The notes under the pieces were generated by a model. It was not told the DNA's origin. It searched no databases and worked only from the letters and a program-made list of their open reading frames with translations. Position numbers and translations under genes: made by a program. From Rubidibacter lacunae KORDI 51-2 (GTDB taxonomy: Bacteria > Cyanobacteriota > Cyanobacteriia > Cyanobacteriales > Rubidibacteraceae), in NCBI RefSeq assembly GCF_000473895.1, contig NZ_ASSJ01000066.1, forward strand, positions 1 to 64,000: a DNA stretch of 64,000 nt. The letters run 5' to 3'. Of this stretch, positions 9,646 to 19,419 are shown piece by piece (the first letter of the stretch is position 1; the number at the start of each line of letters is the position of its first letter).

Positions 9646-11085
9646 TCAGGCATGCACGCGCAATGTCCGCAGCAATGCATAAAACGGCTCCCAATCGTCG
9701 CGCTCGGCAATTGGCTCCCATACTGCCTCGATCGCCGGTCGCAGCAGAGCCGTTTGTGGATTCCGCGCTTGTATTTGCTGGGCTACTGTCTCCAGGTCCG
9801 CAGGAGAGAGGGCAGTCAGTGCTGCTCGGTAAAGCTGTTGCCACTGCGACCACAACCCCAGACGGGTTTGCAATTGCGGCAAGTCGGCATTCTCCAGTAC
9901 CAAGTCGGCGCGATCGCGCCAGCTGGCGTTAAACCCAGCCGCGAGTGCTGCGAAGAACCCGTGGTAAGGCACCTGAGAATCTTGCAGCAGATGCACCGTT
10001 GCCTGCACCAAGCGATCGCCTCCCGGCAGGTCGCGCGATCCACCGGCAGAGAACCCGAGTCGCGCCAGCATCAGTTGGCGATAGTTAAGGGCATAACAGT
10101 CGTCGAAGCGGGCAAGCCCGGTTTCGAGATCGCTAAGCGCAGCGGCAGCTGACAGCGGCTGTTGGAGTAACTCTAGGTTCAAACGACAGATTGCCGGCTG
10201 CGCGCCGTAGCAGTACCGGCGGAAGTGATCGAAATAGGCTGCTGTGAAGTTCGGGTTATAGGTCGGTATAAAGGCGTAGGGACCGTAGTCGAAGCTCTCG
10301 CCTGCAACCGACATATTGTCGGTGTTGAGCACGCCGTGGCAAAATCCTGCCGCCATCCACTGTGCTGCCAACTCCGCCGTTCGCTCGACTAATTCTGCGT
10401 AGAACCGCGCCGCACAATCGGGCTCGCCCTGTAGGTGTGGGTAGTACCACGCGATCGCGCCGTCGACGAGTTTCCGGATGAGATCGGGACGCTGTAGGTA
10501 GTGCAGGCGCTCGAATGTCCCAAAGCGCAAATGCGTGCGGCTCAAGCGCACCATCACGGCCGCCCTGGCTGGCGACGGCTCGTCCGTCCGCCACAGCAAC
10601 TCGCCGGTCTCAATTAGGCTCAGGCACCGCGAGGTTCGCACGCCTAACTGGTACAGCGCTTCTGCAGCGAGGACTTCGCGGACGCCGCCCTTGAGCGTCA
10701 GCCGTCCGTCCGCACCGCGGGAGTAGGGCGTTTGCCCGGACCCTTTTGTTCCCAAGTCGTAGAGCCAGCCGTCCGTCCCGCGCACTTGCCCGTACAGAAA
10801 GCCGCGCCCATCCCCGAGAAACGGGTTGTACTCGCCGAACTAATAGCCGTGGTAGCGCAGTGCTAAGAACGGCCCGCGCCCCTGAAATTTCCCAAAGGCT
10901 TCAATCCAGTGGTTATCTGCGACAGCAGTTGGGTCTATCCCCAACAGCGTCAGCAGCTCGTCGTTGCGAAACCGCAGCAGGTGGCGTGGAAAATCGGCAG
11001 CAAATACCGGGTCGTAGTAGTCGTCACCCACACTCTGCAGCGCGGGGGCATATTCGAGCTGGAGAAACGGATTTATTGCACTCAA
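9646..11085 (-). pseudogene. selO: Protein adenylyltransferase SelO, split by one in-frame TAG
   Basis: SelO proteins are pseudokinases that transfer AMP to other proteins. The two open pieces (11085 to 10840 and 10839 to 9646) are in one frame and together make a full-length family member of about 479 codons. The N-terminal piece ends ALRYHGY, then TAG, then [18 protein letters not shown]. Family members have Gln at the stop position, so a single CAG to TAG change explains it. Downstream motifs are intact: [40 protein letters not shown] and FDYGPYAFI. No other lesion is visible, so the mutation is recent, a sequencing error, or tolerated by readthrough or by restart at an internal ATG (10785). 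Confidence 0.88.
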
Positions 11086-11297
11086 CGTTCTTGCACGCGA
11101 TCGGTCTCGGCGATCGCCGCCGGGTAGCTTCCATTCTGAGTATCAGTCTTTTCGCGATCGCTGCGGTGCAGATGGCTCCGAACCATCGCGCGCGCCAGAA
11201 TGGAGTCGAACAGCATTGCCGCCCGCGCCTTGAGTCTGAAATCCCCTTACTCGCCCCAGACCCAACCTGCGCGTTCAGTCTATCTCAACTCTAAGCG

Positions 11298-12263
11298 ATG
11301 TCTAGGCCCCGCCCGCTAGCAACATTCCTCGCGCTTGCTGCCGTTTTCAGCATTGGTGCAGGGGCAGCGTTGTGGCCGCAAGTGACCCCAAGGTCCAAGG
11401 TTGCCAATTTCTCCATCGCGGCGCGCGGCGCAACAGTAATGGAGGGCGATCGCTGGATCGTGTCGCCCCCTGATGCGGCCCGGCTAGTCGCAGAAGGCGC
11501 GATCGTGCTGGATGCCCGCCCATCGGGGTTGTTCGTACGACGCGAGATCGCCAATGCCGTTCCCTTCGATTGGACGGAGTTCGCGCGAACGGACTTTCCC
11601 CATCAAGGGCAGCTCTTAGCGGATGACACCCTACTAGCGCAGAAACTGCAAGCCCTCGGCATCGATCGCGGCCGACCGGCGATCGTCGTCGGCGATGCGA
11701 CCGCTGGCTGGGGGCAAGACGGGCGCGCGGTCTGGATGCTGCGAACGCTGGGCCACGAGCATGCGGTAATGGTCGATGGCGGCTATGACGCTCTGGTTGC
11801 AGCTGGCGTTACGGCGGCTGCGATGCCGCCGGCAATCGGCAACTTCACAGTGCAGCGGCGATCGCAATGGACGATCGAGCGCGATACATTACAAGCTCGC
11901 TTTGACAGCGCCGATGTCGTGGTATTGGATGCGCGAACCTCCGCCGAATATTCTGGGGCCACACCGCACCGCGAACGCCTCGGCGGCCATGTGCCGGGCG
12001 CGCGATCGCTACACTACCGGGAGTTCTTGACTGAGTCCGGTAAGCTTGTGCCGGAGGCAGAGATCCGCGAGCGCCTCGAAGAGGTGGGGATCGTGCCATC
12101 GACGCCCATTGCGACGTATTGTACGGGCGGCGTGCGATCGGCGTGGCTGACCGTCGTGCTGGCCGACCTTGGCTACACCGTGCAGAATTACGCGGGGTCG
12201 ATGTGGGAATGGTCGGCGGCACCGGCTGCTGAATATCCCCTCGTGCGCGGCAAGGACGAATAG
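11298..12263 (+). CDS. Exported tandem rhodanese (thiosulfate/mercaptopyruvate sulfurtransferase type)
   Basis: A 321-residue sulfurtransferase. Residues about 5-27 (ATFLALAAVFSIGAGAALW) form a signal peptide or membrane anchor, so the enzyme should act in the periplasm or thylakoid lumen side. Two rhodanese domains follow. The first (about 50-170) lacks a Cys in its active loop (VVGDATAGWGQDGRAVW) and is structural. The second (about 190-315) has the loop YCTGGVRSAW with Cys275 as the likely persulfide carrier. This asymmetric arrangement is normal for the TST/MST group. It stands alone, downstream of selO on the opposite strand; its physiological sulfur donor is unknown. Confidence 0.87.
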   Translation: MSRPRPLATFLALAAVFSIGAGAALWPQVTPRSKVANFSIAARGATVMEGDRWIVSPPDAARLVAEGAIVLDARPSGLFVRREIANAVPFDWTEFARTDFPHQGQLLADDTLLAQKLQALGIDRGRPAIVVGDATAGWGQDGRAVWMLRTLGHEHAVMVDGGYDALVAAGVTAAAMPPAIGNFTVQRRSQWTIERDTLQARFDSADVVVLDARTSAEYSGATPHRERLGGHVPGARSLHYREFLTESGKLVPEAEIRERLEEVGIVPSTPIATYCTGGVRSAWLTVVLADLGYTVQNYAGSMWEWSAAPAAEYPLVRGKDE

Positions 12264-12385
12264 AGAAAACATGTGTGGATGGTGTTTGCAAAAAATCTCG
12301 CCAGGCACATTTTCATTCCAGTTTCTAATGCCAACTCTAGGAAGTGATGCGAAGAATAGCTGATAGGGAAGCCTTATTACTAGGA

Positions 12386-12483
12386 GGCACCTCGATAAAT
12401 TCGCTCAAGACCTAAGGTCGACACGACAGCGGGGACACTTCAGTCGCTGGTATGCCCCAAACCGGTAAATTTTTGAGGTGCCC
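12386..12483. repeat. Inverted pair of IS-end-like repeats (GGCACCTCGATAAATT)
   Basis: GGCACCTCGATAAATT at 12386-12401 faces AAATTTTTGAGGTGCC at 12468-12483, giving imperfect inverted repeats around a core of 66 bp. The same end sequence occurs singly at 37832 and 49781. No coding sequence lies between them, so this looks like a very short non-autonomous element or fused IS ends. The rest of the 12264-12839 gap shows no gene. Confidence 0.55.
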
Positions 12484-12839
12484 TTTAGGATCTCAAAAAT
12501 CCTGAAAGGAGGCAGGCAGCTTAGGGGGAAATACTACCTTTGCGTAGCCATCCTTAACCATACATCAGCATAAACTGCGCTATTTACACCTAGATTTCGT
12601 CCTTGAAGAATTCTTCCAAATGCGACTGGATCGACCACTTCTATGCAGTGGTTTTGGATGCGATTGCGAGATAAGACTTCATTGCTCGACGCTCTATCTG
12701 TCGCGGAAAATCTTTGATTTTATATCGCCTGCGCTCCAAGTTGCAGATCGCATGGTAGAGGCGCTAATCTGACGGGGACGCTAGCCTGCGTAGGCAAACA
12801 TTATTCCAGGCGTTTCGTTGACGCAAATTGTTACGGCAC

Positions 12840-14546
12840 ATGCAAACACTGGTTGCTGCGGGACTATCAACCCTATTTGCTCCTCTCAAAGCTTCGTTTA
12901 TCGCTAAGACTCACCGCGTTGCTAGTGCTCAAGAAGAATTCCTTCTGCGGTTACTGCGCGTTCAACAGGACACTCAGCTCGGTCGGGATTATCAACTGTC
13001 GGCGATCGCATCCGTCCGTGAATTCCGACACCGCATTCCGGTCCTGCCTTATAGCAGCTTTGCACCCTATGTCGAGCGCGTGGCAGGTGGTGAAGCGAAC
13101 GTCATGACGCCCGACCCGGTCATTTACATGAATATGACCAGCGGTTCGACCGGCAAGCAAAAGCTTATTCCCGTGACGCGGCGATCGCGTCGCTTCCGCC
13201 ACCGAGCCAGCCAAGTCAGCCTGGCCTTTCTGCTATCCCTCATGCAGCAGCAGCGGCGATCGTTCGGGCAAATTTTGCTGACGAGTTCGGTTGAGTTGCT
13301 TGGCAAGACCAGTGGCGGGATCGACTACGGTCCCGTCAGCGTTGGCGACCTGCGCTTGCAAAACCCGATCGTTCGCAATGCTTTGTTATCGCAGCCGTTT
13401 GCAACGCTCGAAGCAACGGATAGCGCGGCCCGCCACTACGTGTCGTTGCTGTTTGCGCTGAATAACCCGAACGCGCGGATTGTTGCGGCCAATTTCCCAA
13501 TTTTGGCCCTGATTTTGTGCGAGTACTTGGAGCGCTACGCGGATCGCCTGCTCGACGATTTGGAACGCGGTACGATTACGTCCGAACTCATGCTCGAGCC
13601 GGAGTTGCGAGCGCGTCTGGAGCGACAATTGCACCCCATGCCTCAGCGCGTCGCACGGTTGCGTTCGGTACTGAAAGCAGAAGGAACGCTGACCCCGCAA
13701 CTGGCATGGCCGGACTTGAGCTTGATCATCACGGCACGCGGAGGCAACTCCGATTTCTACTTCCAGCGCTTTCCAGACTATTTCGGCGATACACCAGTTT
13801 TTGGCGGCACTTACTCGACAGCGGAAACGGTCTTTGGAATTTGTCCCGCGATCGATCGGGACGGAGCAATGCTCGCGCTCGATAGCGGTTTTTATGAATT
13901 CATACCGGCTGAAGAATGGGACAGCTCGCAGCCGCGAACGTTGCTGCCCGAAGAAGTCGAAGTCGGACAAACGTACCGCATTCTCGTTACGAACTACAAC
14001 GGCTTCTATCGCTATGACCTCGGGGATGTTGTTGAGGTGTTGGGCTTCTACGCGCGCAACCCGATCGTTGTCTTCCGGCATCGTCGCGGCGGGTTGCTGT
14101 CTTCAACCACGGAGAAGACCACCGAATATCACGCAGCACAGGTTATGAACGCGCTCCAACAAGAGTTCGACCTGACCCTCGAAGATTTTTGCATAACGCT
14201 CGCTGCAGCCGAAACGCCGCCACCCTATTTAGTCAACATCGAGCTTGCTGCCCCGGAGGCGATCGCCGATCCCCACGCGTTCCTGCGCCAGTTCGATCGG
14301 CGTCTCAAGGAAGTTCATACGTCTTACGCCGTGAAGCGCCGCCGCCAAGTACCGCCGCCGTGCCTGCGCGTCTTGCCGCGCGGCAGTTTCCATAAAGTAC
14401 GCCAGCGACTGCTTGCCAATGGCATACCGGAGCACCATCTCAAGTTTCCCCACATCAGCGAGGACCGACAGTTTCTCAAAGATATTCCGGTGGAGCTAGA
14501 AGTTTGCCTGCTAGACGATCGCGTCACGGGTCAGCATACAAGTTGA
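12840..14546 (+). CDS. GH3-family acyl-adenylate/amido synthetase
   Basis: A 568-residue member of the GH3 family, ATP-dependent enzymes of the adenylate-forming fold best known in plants for joining amino acids to auxin and jasmonate. The phosphate-binding loop is clear (YMNMTSGSTGKQKLIPVTR), as are the central FGGTYSTAETVFGI block, YNGFYRYDLGDVVEVLGF, and the C-terminal domain with TEKTTEYHAAQVMNAL and a conserved SFHKVRQ near the end. The ATG at 12840 is chosen over a TTG four codons upstream; no strong ribosome site is visible. A hydroxylase-like gene follows in the same direction after 68 bp, probably co-transcribed. The acyl and amine substrates of bacterial members are mostly unknown. 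Confidence 0.87.
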   Translation: MQTLVAAGLSTLFAPLKASFIAKTHRVASAQEEFLLRLLRVQQDTQLGRDYQLSAIASVREFRHRIPVLPYSSFAPYVERVAGGEANVMTPDPVIYMNMTSGSTGKQKLIPVTRRSRRFRHRASQVSLAFLLSLMQQQRRSFGQILLTSSVELLGKTSGGIDYGPVSVGDLRLQNPIVRNALLSQPFATLEATDSAARHYVSLLFALNNPNARIVAANFPILALILCEYLERYADRLLDDLERGTITSELMLEPELRARLERQLHPMPQRVARLRSVLKAEGTLTPQLAWPDLSLIITARGGNSDFYFQRFPDYFGDTPVFGGTYSTAETVFGICPAIDRDGAMLALDSGFYEFIPAEEWDSSQPRTLLPEEVEVGQTYRILVTNYNGFYRYDLGDVVEVLGFYARNPIVVFRHRRGGLLSSTTEKTTEYHAAQVMNALQQEFDLTLEDFCITLAAAETPPPYLVNIELAAPEAIADPHAFLRQFDRRLKEVHTSYAVKRRRQVPPPCLRVLPRGSFHKVRQRLLANGIPEHHLKFPHISEDRQFLKDIPVELEVCLLDDRVTGQHTS

Positions 14547-14614
14547 CGATCGGTGGGAACGCCGCTGGCAGCACGCTAGAATGAGCCGCGAGAATGGGTG
14601 AGGAGCGAACGAAC

Positions 14615-15346
14615 ATGACAGATTGGGTTAAGGCGATCGCGACCAGTCCGGCCGTCCGAGCGCTTGAAAAAGCGATTCCGGACTACTCCTTAGTGGGCGA
14701 TCGCACCTTTTTTACGACCGATCAATTTCCGTGGTCGGAGCGTTTGGAAGCGAATTGGTTGACGATCCGCCAGGAGTTGGAAGGAGTGCTCGATCGCGTC
14801 GGCGAGTTGCCGAATTTCCAGGACATCATGCCCCGACAGCAGCGCATCACGCAAGATAATGGTTGGAAAACCTTTTATTTCTATGCGTTTGGGTTTGTCG
14901 CGCAAGGGAACTGCGATCGCTGCCCGCAAACGTGGAAGCTACTGCAGAACATTCCGGGGTTAAAAGTCGCGTTTTTCTCGATTCTCAGTCCGGGCAAGCA
15001 CATTCCCGAGCACTACGGAAAGCATAAAGGGTTGATTCGCTATCATCTGGGGTTGATAGTTCCCGAGCCGCGATCGGCGTGTCGCATTCGCGTAGGCGAA
15101 GAGATTGCCACCTGGGAGGAAGGTAAAAGTTTGATCTTCGACGATACGTTTCCTCACGAGGTTTGGAACGACACCGATGGCTATCGCGCTGTGCTGTTTT
15201 TAGATATCGCCCGTCCGCTCCGGTTTCCACTATCGTTGGTCAATTGGATTGTGTCGCAGATTTTGCGGTTCTCGCCGTTGGCTCGGGAGGCGAAGAACAA
15301 TTACCTCGCCTGGGAACGACGGTTTGAAACTTCAAGTTCATCCTAG
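14615..15346 (+). CDS. Aspartyl/asparaginyl beta-hydroxylase-family dioxygenase
   Basis: A 243-residue protein of the Fe(II)/2-oxoglutarate Asp/Asn hydroxylase family, which includes LpxO-type lipid hydroxylases. Visible are GWKTFYFYAFG, FFSILSPGKHIPEHYGKHKG with a probable metal-binding His, RYHLGLIVPE, and IFDDTFPHEVWNDTDGYRAVLFLDIARP with the second conserved His. The C-terminal segment PLSLVNWIVSQILRF is hydrophobic and may associate with membrane. AGGAG at 14601-14605 lies at a good distance before the ATG at 14615, so this start is preferred to the ATG at 14594. It follows the GH3 gene by 68 bp; together they may build and hydroxylate an amino-acid or lipid conjugate, which is inference. 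Confidence 0.85.
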   Translation: MTDWVKAIATSPAVRALEKAIPDYSLVGDRTFFTTDQFPWSERLEANWLTIRQELEGVLDRVGELPNFQDIMPRQQRITQDNGWKTFYFYAFGFVAQGNCDRCPQTWKLLQNIPGLKVAFFSILSPGKHIPEHYGKHKGLIRYHLGLIVPEPRSACRIRVGEEIATWEEGKSLIFDDTFPHEVWNDTDGYRAVLFLDIARPLRFPLSLVNWIVSQILRFSPLAREAKNNYLAWERRFETSSSS

Positions 15347-15500
15347 AGCTAAGGGCAGGCTATGCTGTTGTGTCTTCAGAAGGATCGGCACCTACTAGCA
15401 GTGGAGTAGCTTAACTGCAGTTTGGAGATTGCAGAGGACTGCCGCTCATGAAATTGACGAGAATCCGCTGCAGCTCTTCTAACGCCTGACTGCCTTTGAT

Positions 15501-15695
15501 TTAAACCGTACGCGGAACTCGCGGATTCGCTTTCACGAACTCATTCAGTTGCCAGCTCGGCTGATGTCGCATCCAGAACGTAAACGAGGCTAAGAACGCG
15601 ATCGCCTCCCCTCCAATTCGGCAACAAATTGCCGATAGGCGTCCGATTTCAACCCTTGCTGCAACTCCGCCAACACCCGTGCCTTATCTCCTGCA
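15501..15695 (-). pseudogene. Eroded gene fragment of unknown family, one frameshift
   Basis: On the minus strand the reading frame gives GDKARVLAELQQGLKSDAYR and FVAELEG, then a stop; the next frame continues GEAIAFLASFTFWMRHQPSW then LNEFVKANPRVPRTV and TAA. The two halves overlap at the sequence GAGGGGAGGCG, so one indel joins them into a plausible helical protein. There is no start codon, because a stop sits just upstream. I do not recognise the family. The rest of 15347-15791 holds no visible gene. Confidence 0.45.
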
Positions 15696-15791
15696 GGCGA
15701 TGGTCAATGTACAAAAGTCTGGGAAACAGCGTGCGTCAGATCGCCCCTCTCTCTTGTGCAATGGTAAGGGCTGCGTAGTAAACTCGCACGG

Positions 15792-16835
15792 CTAAGCCAT
15801 CTGCCCCCGCCAGAACTGCGCGCACTGATGCGCGATCGCTTCGGGCGTCCCGCCCGCCGCTGCCGCCCAGTGCAGCGATTGTTCTGCCAACACTGCCTGT
15901 AAATCCGCCCCCGGCTCGAGTACCACCACTTGCGGCACCGGAAAATCGCGGTAAGCCGAAATCGCTGCAATCTCCAAGGCAAAACGGCCGGGCTGAAACT
16001 TTGGATTTAACGCTTTATCGTACTCGAACTTACTAAGCATCAACTGCAGCGCACAGGTCCGTTCGGGCGCAAATGGCGGCGCGTCTACGACCTTCGCCCG
16101 GAATACTGGCACGAACTCGGCAAACGGTAGCCGCACTGTCTGCCAATCCTCAGCACCTCCGGTTGCAACTGTGTCGAACGACATAGCGTAGCCGATGCCG
16201 TCCCAGCGGTTCTCCCCGCGCAAAATGCACTTATAGCGCTGGCCGTCGCCCTTAACCACCAACTCCAGACCGGCACAACCGCTCAAATCTAGCGGTGGCT
16301 CAAAATTACGCGTCCGCACCGACGCAAACCCACCGTTGTTCGCTGTCGAGACCTCACCCGCAAACCGCGCGCGATCGCCCGCTATCTGCAAGCCGCTTTG
16401 GCTGACGCCGCCCATCACAACGTCATCCACCGCACCCCACCAGCCCCGCACGCTCGCATCCGCCCGTCGAAAATCGAACACCGGCAACAAGGTTGGTGGG
16501 GGTAGCTCTCTGGCCGCCAGCGCGATCGCTGCGGGCGTTGCATCCGCCAGGATCGCCGCCCGCACGCCGGCAAACTGCTCTACTCGCAGCGATGCGGACG
16601 AAGTTACCACTGGCTCGAACCCGCGATCGCGCAAGGCCACTGCCAGCAGTTCTGCATCGTTAGCGGTCACAACCAGCACGCGGCCAAGACCCGAGCGGGG
16701 TGCCGTGCCGGTTGGAGAATCGTCGCCGAGAATCATTTGCTTCAGCCAGTCGAGGTCTTTCAGGACGGGAACGGTGTCAAAAAAAGTCAGGGTGCGCGCA
16801 AAGCGAACGAGATCCCAAGCTTGGCGTTGACTCAT
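15792..16835 (-). CDS. CIA30-family protein with N-terminal nucleotide-fold-like region
   Basis: A 347-residue protein whose central part (about 125-290) is a CIA30 domain, named after a complex I assembly factor: FDFRRADASVRGWWGAVDDV, VMGGVSQSGL, FAGEVSTANNGGFASVRTR, and the carbohydrate-binding-like strand pattern up to QLMLSKFEYD. The N-terminal 100 residues (RVLVVTANDAELLAVALRDR) look like a degenerate Rossmann half. Cyanobacterial members are thought to help assemble respiratory or photosynthetic complexes, but this is extrapolated. The ATG at 16835 starts the conserved MSQRQAWDLVRFARTLTF; the frame extends 12 codons further without family resemblance. It starts 42 bp after the stop of the upstream channel-like gene, so the two may share a transcript. 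Confidence 0.78.
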   Translation of the reverse strand: MSQRQAWDLVRFARTLTFFDTVPVLKDLDWLKQMILGDDSPTGTAPRSGLGRVLVVTANDAELLAVALRDRGFEPVVTSSASLRVEQFAGVRAAILADATPAAIALAARELPPPTLLPVFDFRRADASVRGWWGAVDDVVMGGVSQSGLQIAGDRARFAGEVSTANNGGFASVRTRNFEPPLDLSGCAGLELVVKGDGQRYKCILRGENRWDGIGYAMSFDTVATGGAEDWQTVRLPFAEFVPVFRAKVVDAPPFAPERTCALQLMLSKFEYDKALNPKFQPGRFALEIAAISAYRDFPVPQVVVLEPGADLQAVLAEQSLHWAAAAGGTPEAIAHQCAQFWRGQMA

Positions 16836-16876
16836 GGTGGATGACTCCGTATCGCGCGATCGCCCTCGCAACAGCC

Positions 16877-19000
16877 CTATCCTCGCATTTCCGGCTGCGA
16901 TTGCGACCTAGCTGGCTTGGGCACGCACGCAGCCGTTGCGCGCACGCGAACTCTGCTCAATTCGCGGATCAGTCGCTTTGCTTGATGTTTGTACAGCCGG
17001 CCGTTCAGGGTTCGCGGAAGAGTTCCCATTACGTCTCGAGCCAGCGCCATGCTACACCCAGTCACTCGGACCAGTGTATTTCCGCCCTCAAATACAGCTT
17101 CCGGCCCGATCGCGCGTTCGATGCGGACCTGCCAGCACCGATCGCTCGTGTTGCGCTGTCCGAGTTCGATCCGCTGCAGCCCGTCGATGGTTGCCAGCAC
17201 CACCATGCGATCGCCGACTGCTAAGAGGGCGTCATCCGACGGCATCAATTTTTCGGTCCGCCCGGATCTGGCATGCAACAGCGGTACGACCGCATAACCG
17301 TATGCCACCTCCGCGAGCAGCAGTCCTTCTAGGGTGTCGCCGCTCTCGACGGTATATTCTGTCACCAGGACGGTGCGATCGTCGAGCTGGAACAAGCTCA
17401 AAATGTTCTCGCCGAAGGCTGCACCGGCAAATGCCTCGGCCACGATCGCGTAAGCGTTCAACACCCTCGCCTCCGGCAGCAGCCGCGCCAGGTTTTCGCT
17501 CAAGCGCTGCCCGTAGGTACGGATCGCGAGCTGACAGGCTGGATTCAATTTTTGGATCGTCAGACCCAGCTCAAGATTGAGTAACTCGTCCTCCGTACCG
17601 ACAATGACGCTCTTCGCCGTCTTGAGATTCGCCCGCGCCAGTGCTTCATCCGACGGACCGGCGATCGCCGGCATATTCGGCAACAGCATCGGGTCGAAGT
17701 CCGGATCGAGTGGAATCCCGACGACCGGCTGCTTGAGGTCGAGCAGCAGCGACACGACCCGTTTTCCCACCCGCCGAATGCCGATAATAATCGCGTGGTC
17801 GCGTTCGGGAACCGGCGGGCGGCGGGGCGTCAACTGGAACTTGGACGACAGCAACGTCTCGGTTAGTAGCGCATAGAGCACGCCGACAAAGACCGTTCCC
17901 GCTAGGGTTAAACCCAAACTTAATAATCGCAGCCACCACTCCGCAGGACCCTCGCTCGGGCCCACGTCCCCAAACAAATCGGCATAGCCGCCCAACAGCA
18001 ACACGACCGTCGCGAACAATGCCGAACTTAGAGTCGTGTCGGGGTGAAGATACAAGAGCAGCGACGTCCCAAACACGAGCAACCCGACTACCATTACTCC
18101 GCAAATGAATGCCAGCCGCCGCACGGGCGATTGCCAGACGAGCGCCAACATCTGCCGCCTTCGCTGCAGCCATGGCGCGATCGCCAGCATCTGCCGCAAC
18201 TGTCTCTGTTTGTGCGGTAAACTACGTGTCGGCGTCGGGACAATGTGTTCGGCAGCGAAGTGCAACTCGGTCTCCACGTAAACAAGCGTGTCGCCGGGTT
18301 TCAGCGTAGCATCTGGCTCCCAACTGTAGAACGCGCCAGGTTTGCCGCGATCCCCTTGACGAATATGTGCCAGCACTCGCCGTGTCAAGGAATTTAACTC
18401 CAGCAGTGTTCGCCGCTGGCACAGGGGATCGCCGGCCGGAATCGGACGCTTCACCACTCGCATGGTTTGGTTGCCAAGCCGAAGTAAGCCGATTGTCTCC
18501 GTACCCAACGCCGCCAGCACGAACGCGTCTGCTGCCAACCGAGTCGGCTCAAAAGCAACGAAATTTCCCAGGCGATCGCCCAACACGCGATTGAGATTCG
18601 TTTGTGAGGAGCGCACGATCAAGCGTGCCGTCGGATTGAGCGCGCGGACCGCCAGAGCGGTCTCAGCATTGACTCGTTCGTTACTGGTAACGATGAGTGC
18701 CGCACGGCATTGCGTCACCTGCGCTGATTGTAAGACCCTGTTCTGCCGGCAGTCGCCCACCACGAAGTCCACCAGCAGTTCGGATAGGTTGGCGATTTCC
18801 AGATTGCTCGGTTGTTGAAGATCGATCGCGATCGTATCGACGCCGAACCGCGAGAGAGCAGCCGCGCAGTGTTGTCCCAGGGCTCCTTGCCCGCAGATCA
18901 AAAACAGCCCCGACGTCACGCCGGCGGCGTTGCTGCTCGCTGCTGTCTCGAGGGCTGCTGTCTCGACCACCGCGTACCTCGACGTTCGCTCGTCCCCCAA
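16877..19000 (-). CDS. RCK-2TM-RCK potassium channel-like membrane protein
   Basis: A 707-residue protein with two TrkA-N/RCK NAD-binding domains on either side of a short membrane part. RCK1 covers about 30-160 with LICGQGALGQH at 34-44, followed by a TrkA-C-like segment (about 170-245). TM1 is about 296-318, a pore-loop-like stretch is 325-345 and TM2 is about 358-382. RCK2 covers about 400-530 with IIIGIRRVGKR at 404-414, and a C-terminal TrkA-C region follows. The filter position reads LLLGGYADLFGD instead of TVGYGD, so K+ selectivity cannot be assumed. It probably gates ion flow in response to a nucleotide or redox ligand. The downstream CIA30 gene follows closely on the same strand. Confidence 0.75.
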   Translation of the reverse strand: MGDERTSRYAVVETAALETAASSNAAGVTSGLFLICGQGALGQHCAAALSRFGVDTIAIDLQQPSNLEIANLSELLVDFVVGDCRQNRVLQSAQVTQCRAALIVTSNERVNAETALAVRALNPTARLIVRSSQTNLNRVLGDRLGNFVAFEPTRLAADAFVLAALGTETIGLLRLGNQTMRVVKRPIPAGDPLCQRRTLLELNSLTRRVLAHIRQGDRGKPGAFYSWEPDATLKPGDTLVYVETELHFAAEHIVPTPTRSLPHKQRQLRQMLAIAPWLQRRRQMLALVWQSPVRRLAFICGVMVVGLLVFGTSLLLYLHPDTTLSSALFATVVLLLGGYADLFGDVGPSEGPAEWWLRLLSLGLTLAGTVFVGVLYALLTETLLSSKFQLTPRRPPVPERDHAIIIGIRRVGKRVVSLLLDLKQPVVGIPLDPDFDPMLLPNMPAIAGPSDEALARANLKTAKSVIVGTEDELLNLELGLTIQKLNPACQLAIRTYGQRLSENLARLLPEARVLNAYAIVAEAFAGAAFGENILSLFQLDDRTVLVTEYTVESGDTLEGLLLAEVAYGYAVVPLLHARSGRTEKLMPSDDALLAVGDRMVVLATIDGLQRIELGQRNTSDRCWQVRIERAIGPEAVFEGGNTLVRVTGCSMALARDVMGTLPRTLNGRLYKHQAKRLIRELSRVRVRATAACVPKPARSQSQPEMRG

Positions 19001-19419
19001 TTACAAGCTTAGTCGCATTGATGCGCTCGATTCTCCGCTCGCTCTTAACCCAGCAACCGGCTCATGCAGCGATCGCACCTCAAAGTACAGGCTCAGTCGT
19101 TCGCCAGCGCGCGGCGGCAAGATGAGCCTGGATCCCCCCGGTCGCTTCACCGAAAAGTGCTGCAAGCGATCGCAACCTAAGGCGTTGCACACTCAGGAGA
19201 CGATCGACCTGGATTTGGCACTGTCTATAAACGCAAATAATGCAACAGGAGCCTGACTGATAGCGTCGGCGTCTCCTCAGATTTGGAATAGCAAAGAGTT
19301 TTGCGCTTCAGAGGCTGTTGGAAAAGTTTAGGGCGGTATCAAATTACGCCAGCCGTCTGACCATTAGGCAGATCGTCACAATCTGAATCATTACTTCCGA
19401 AAAACTCCGTCTGATACTC
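19001..19419. other. Intergenic region with possible IS5-type end at 19311
   Basis: No gene is visible. GAGGCTGTTGGAAAAG at 19311-19326 resembles the terminal repeat of IS5-like elements and sits about 95 bp outside the transposase remnant that starts at 19420, so it may be that element's decayed right end. Confidence 0.35.

Noticed and set aside
9646-9853. Selenocysteine explanation for the selO stop
   Set aside because: The stop is UAG, not UGA, and lies at a conserved Gln in the N-terminal region, not at the C-terminal Sec/Cys position of SelO.
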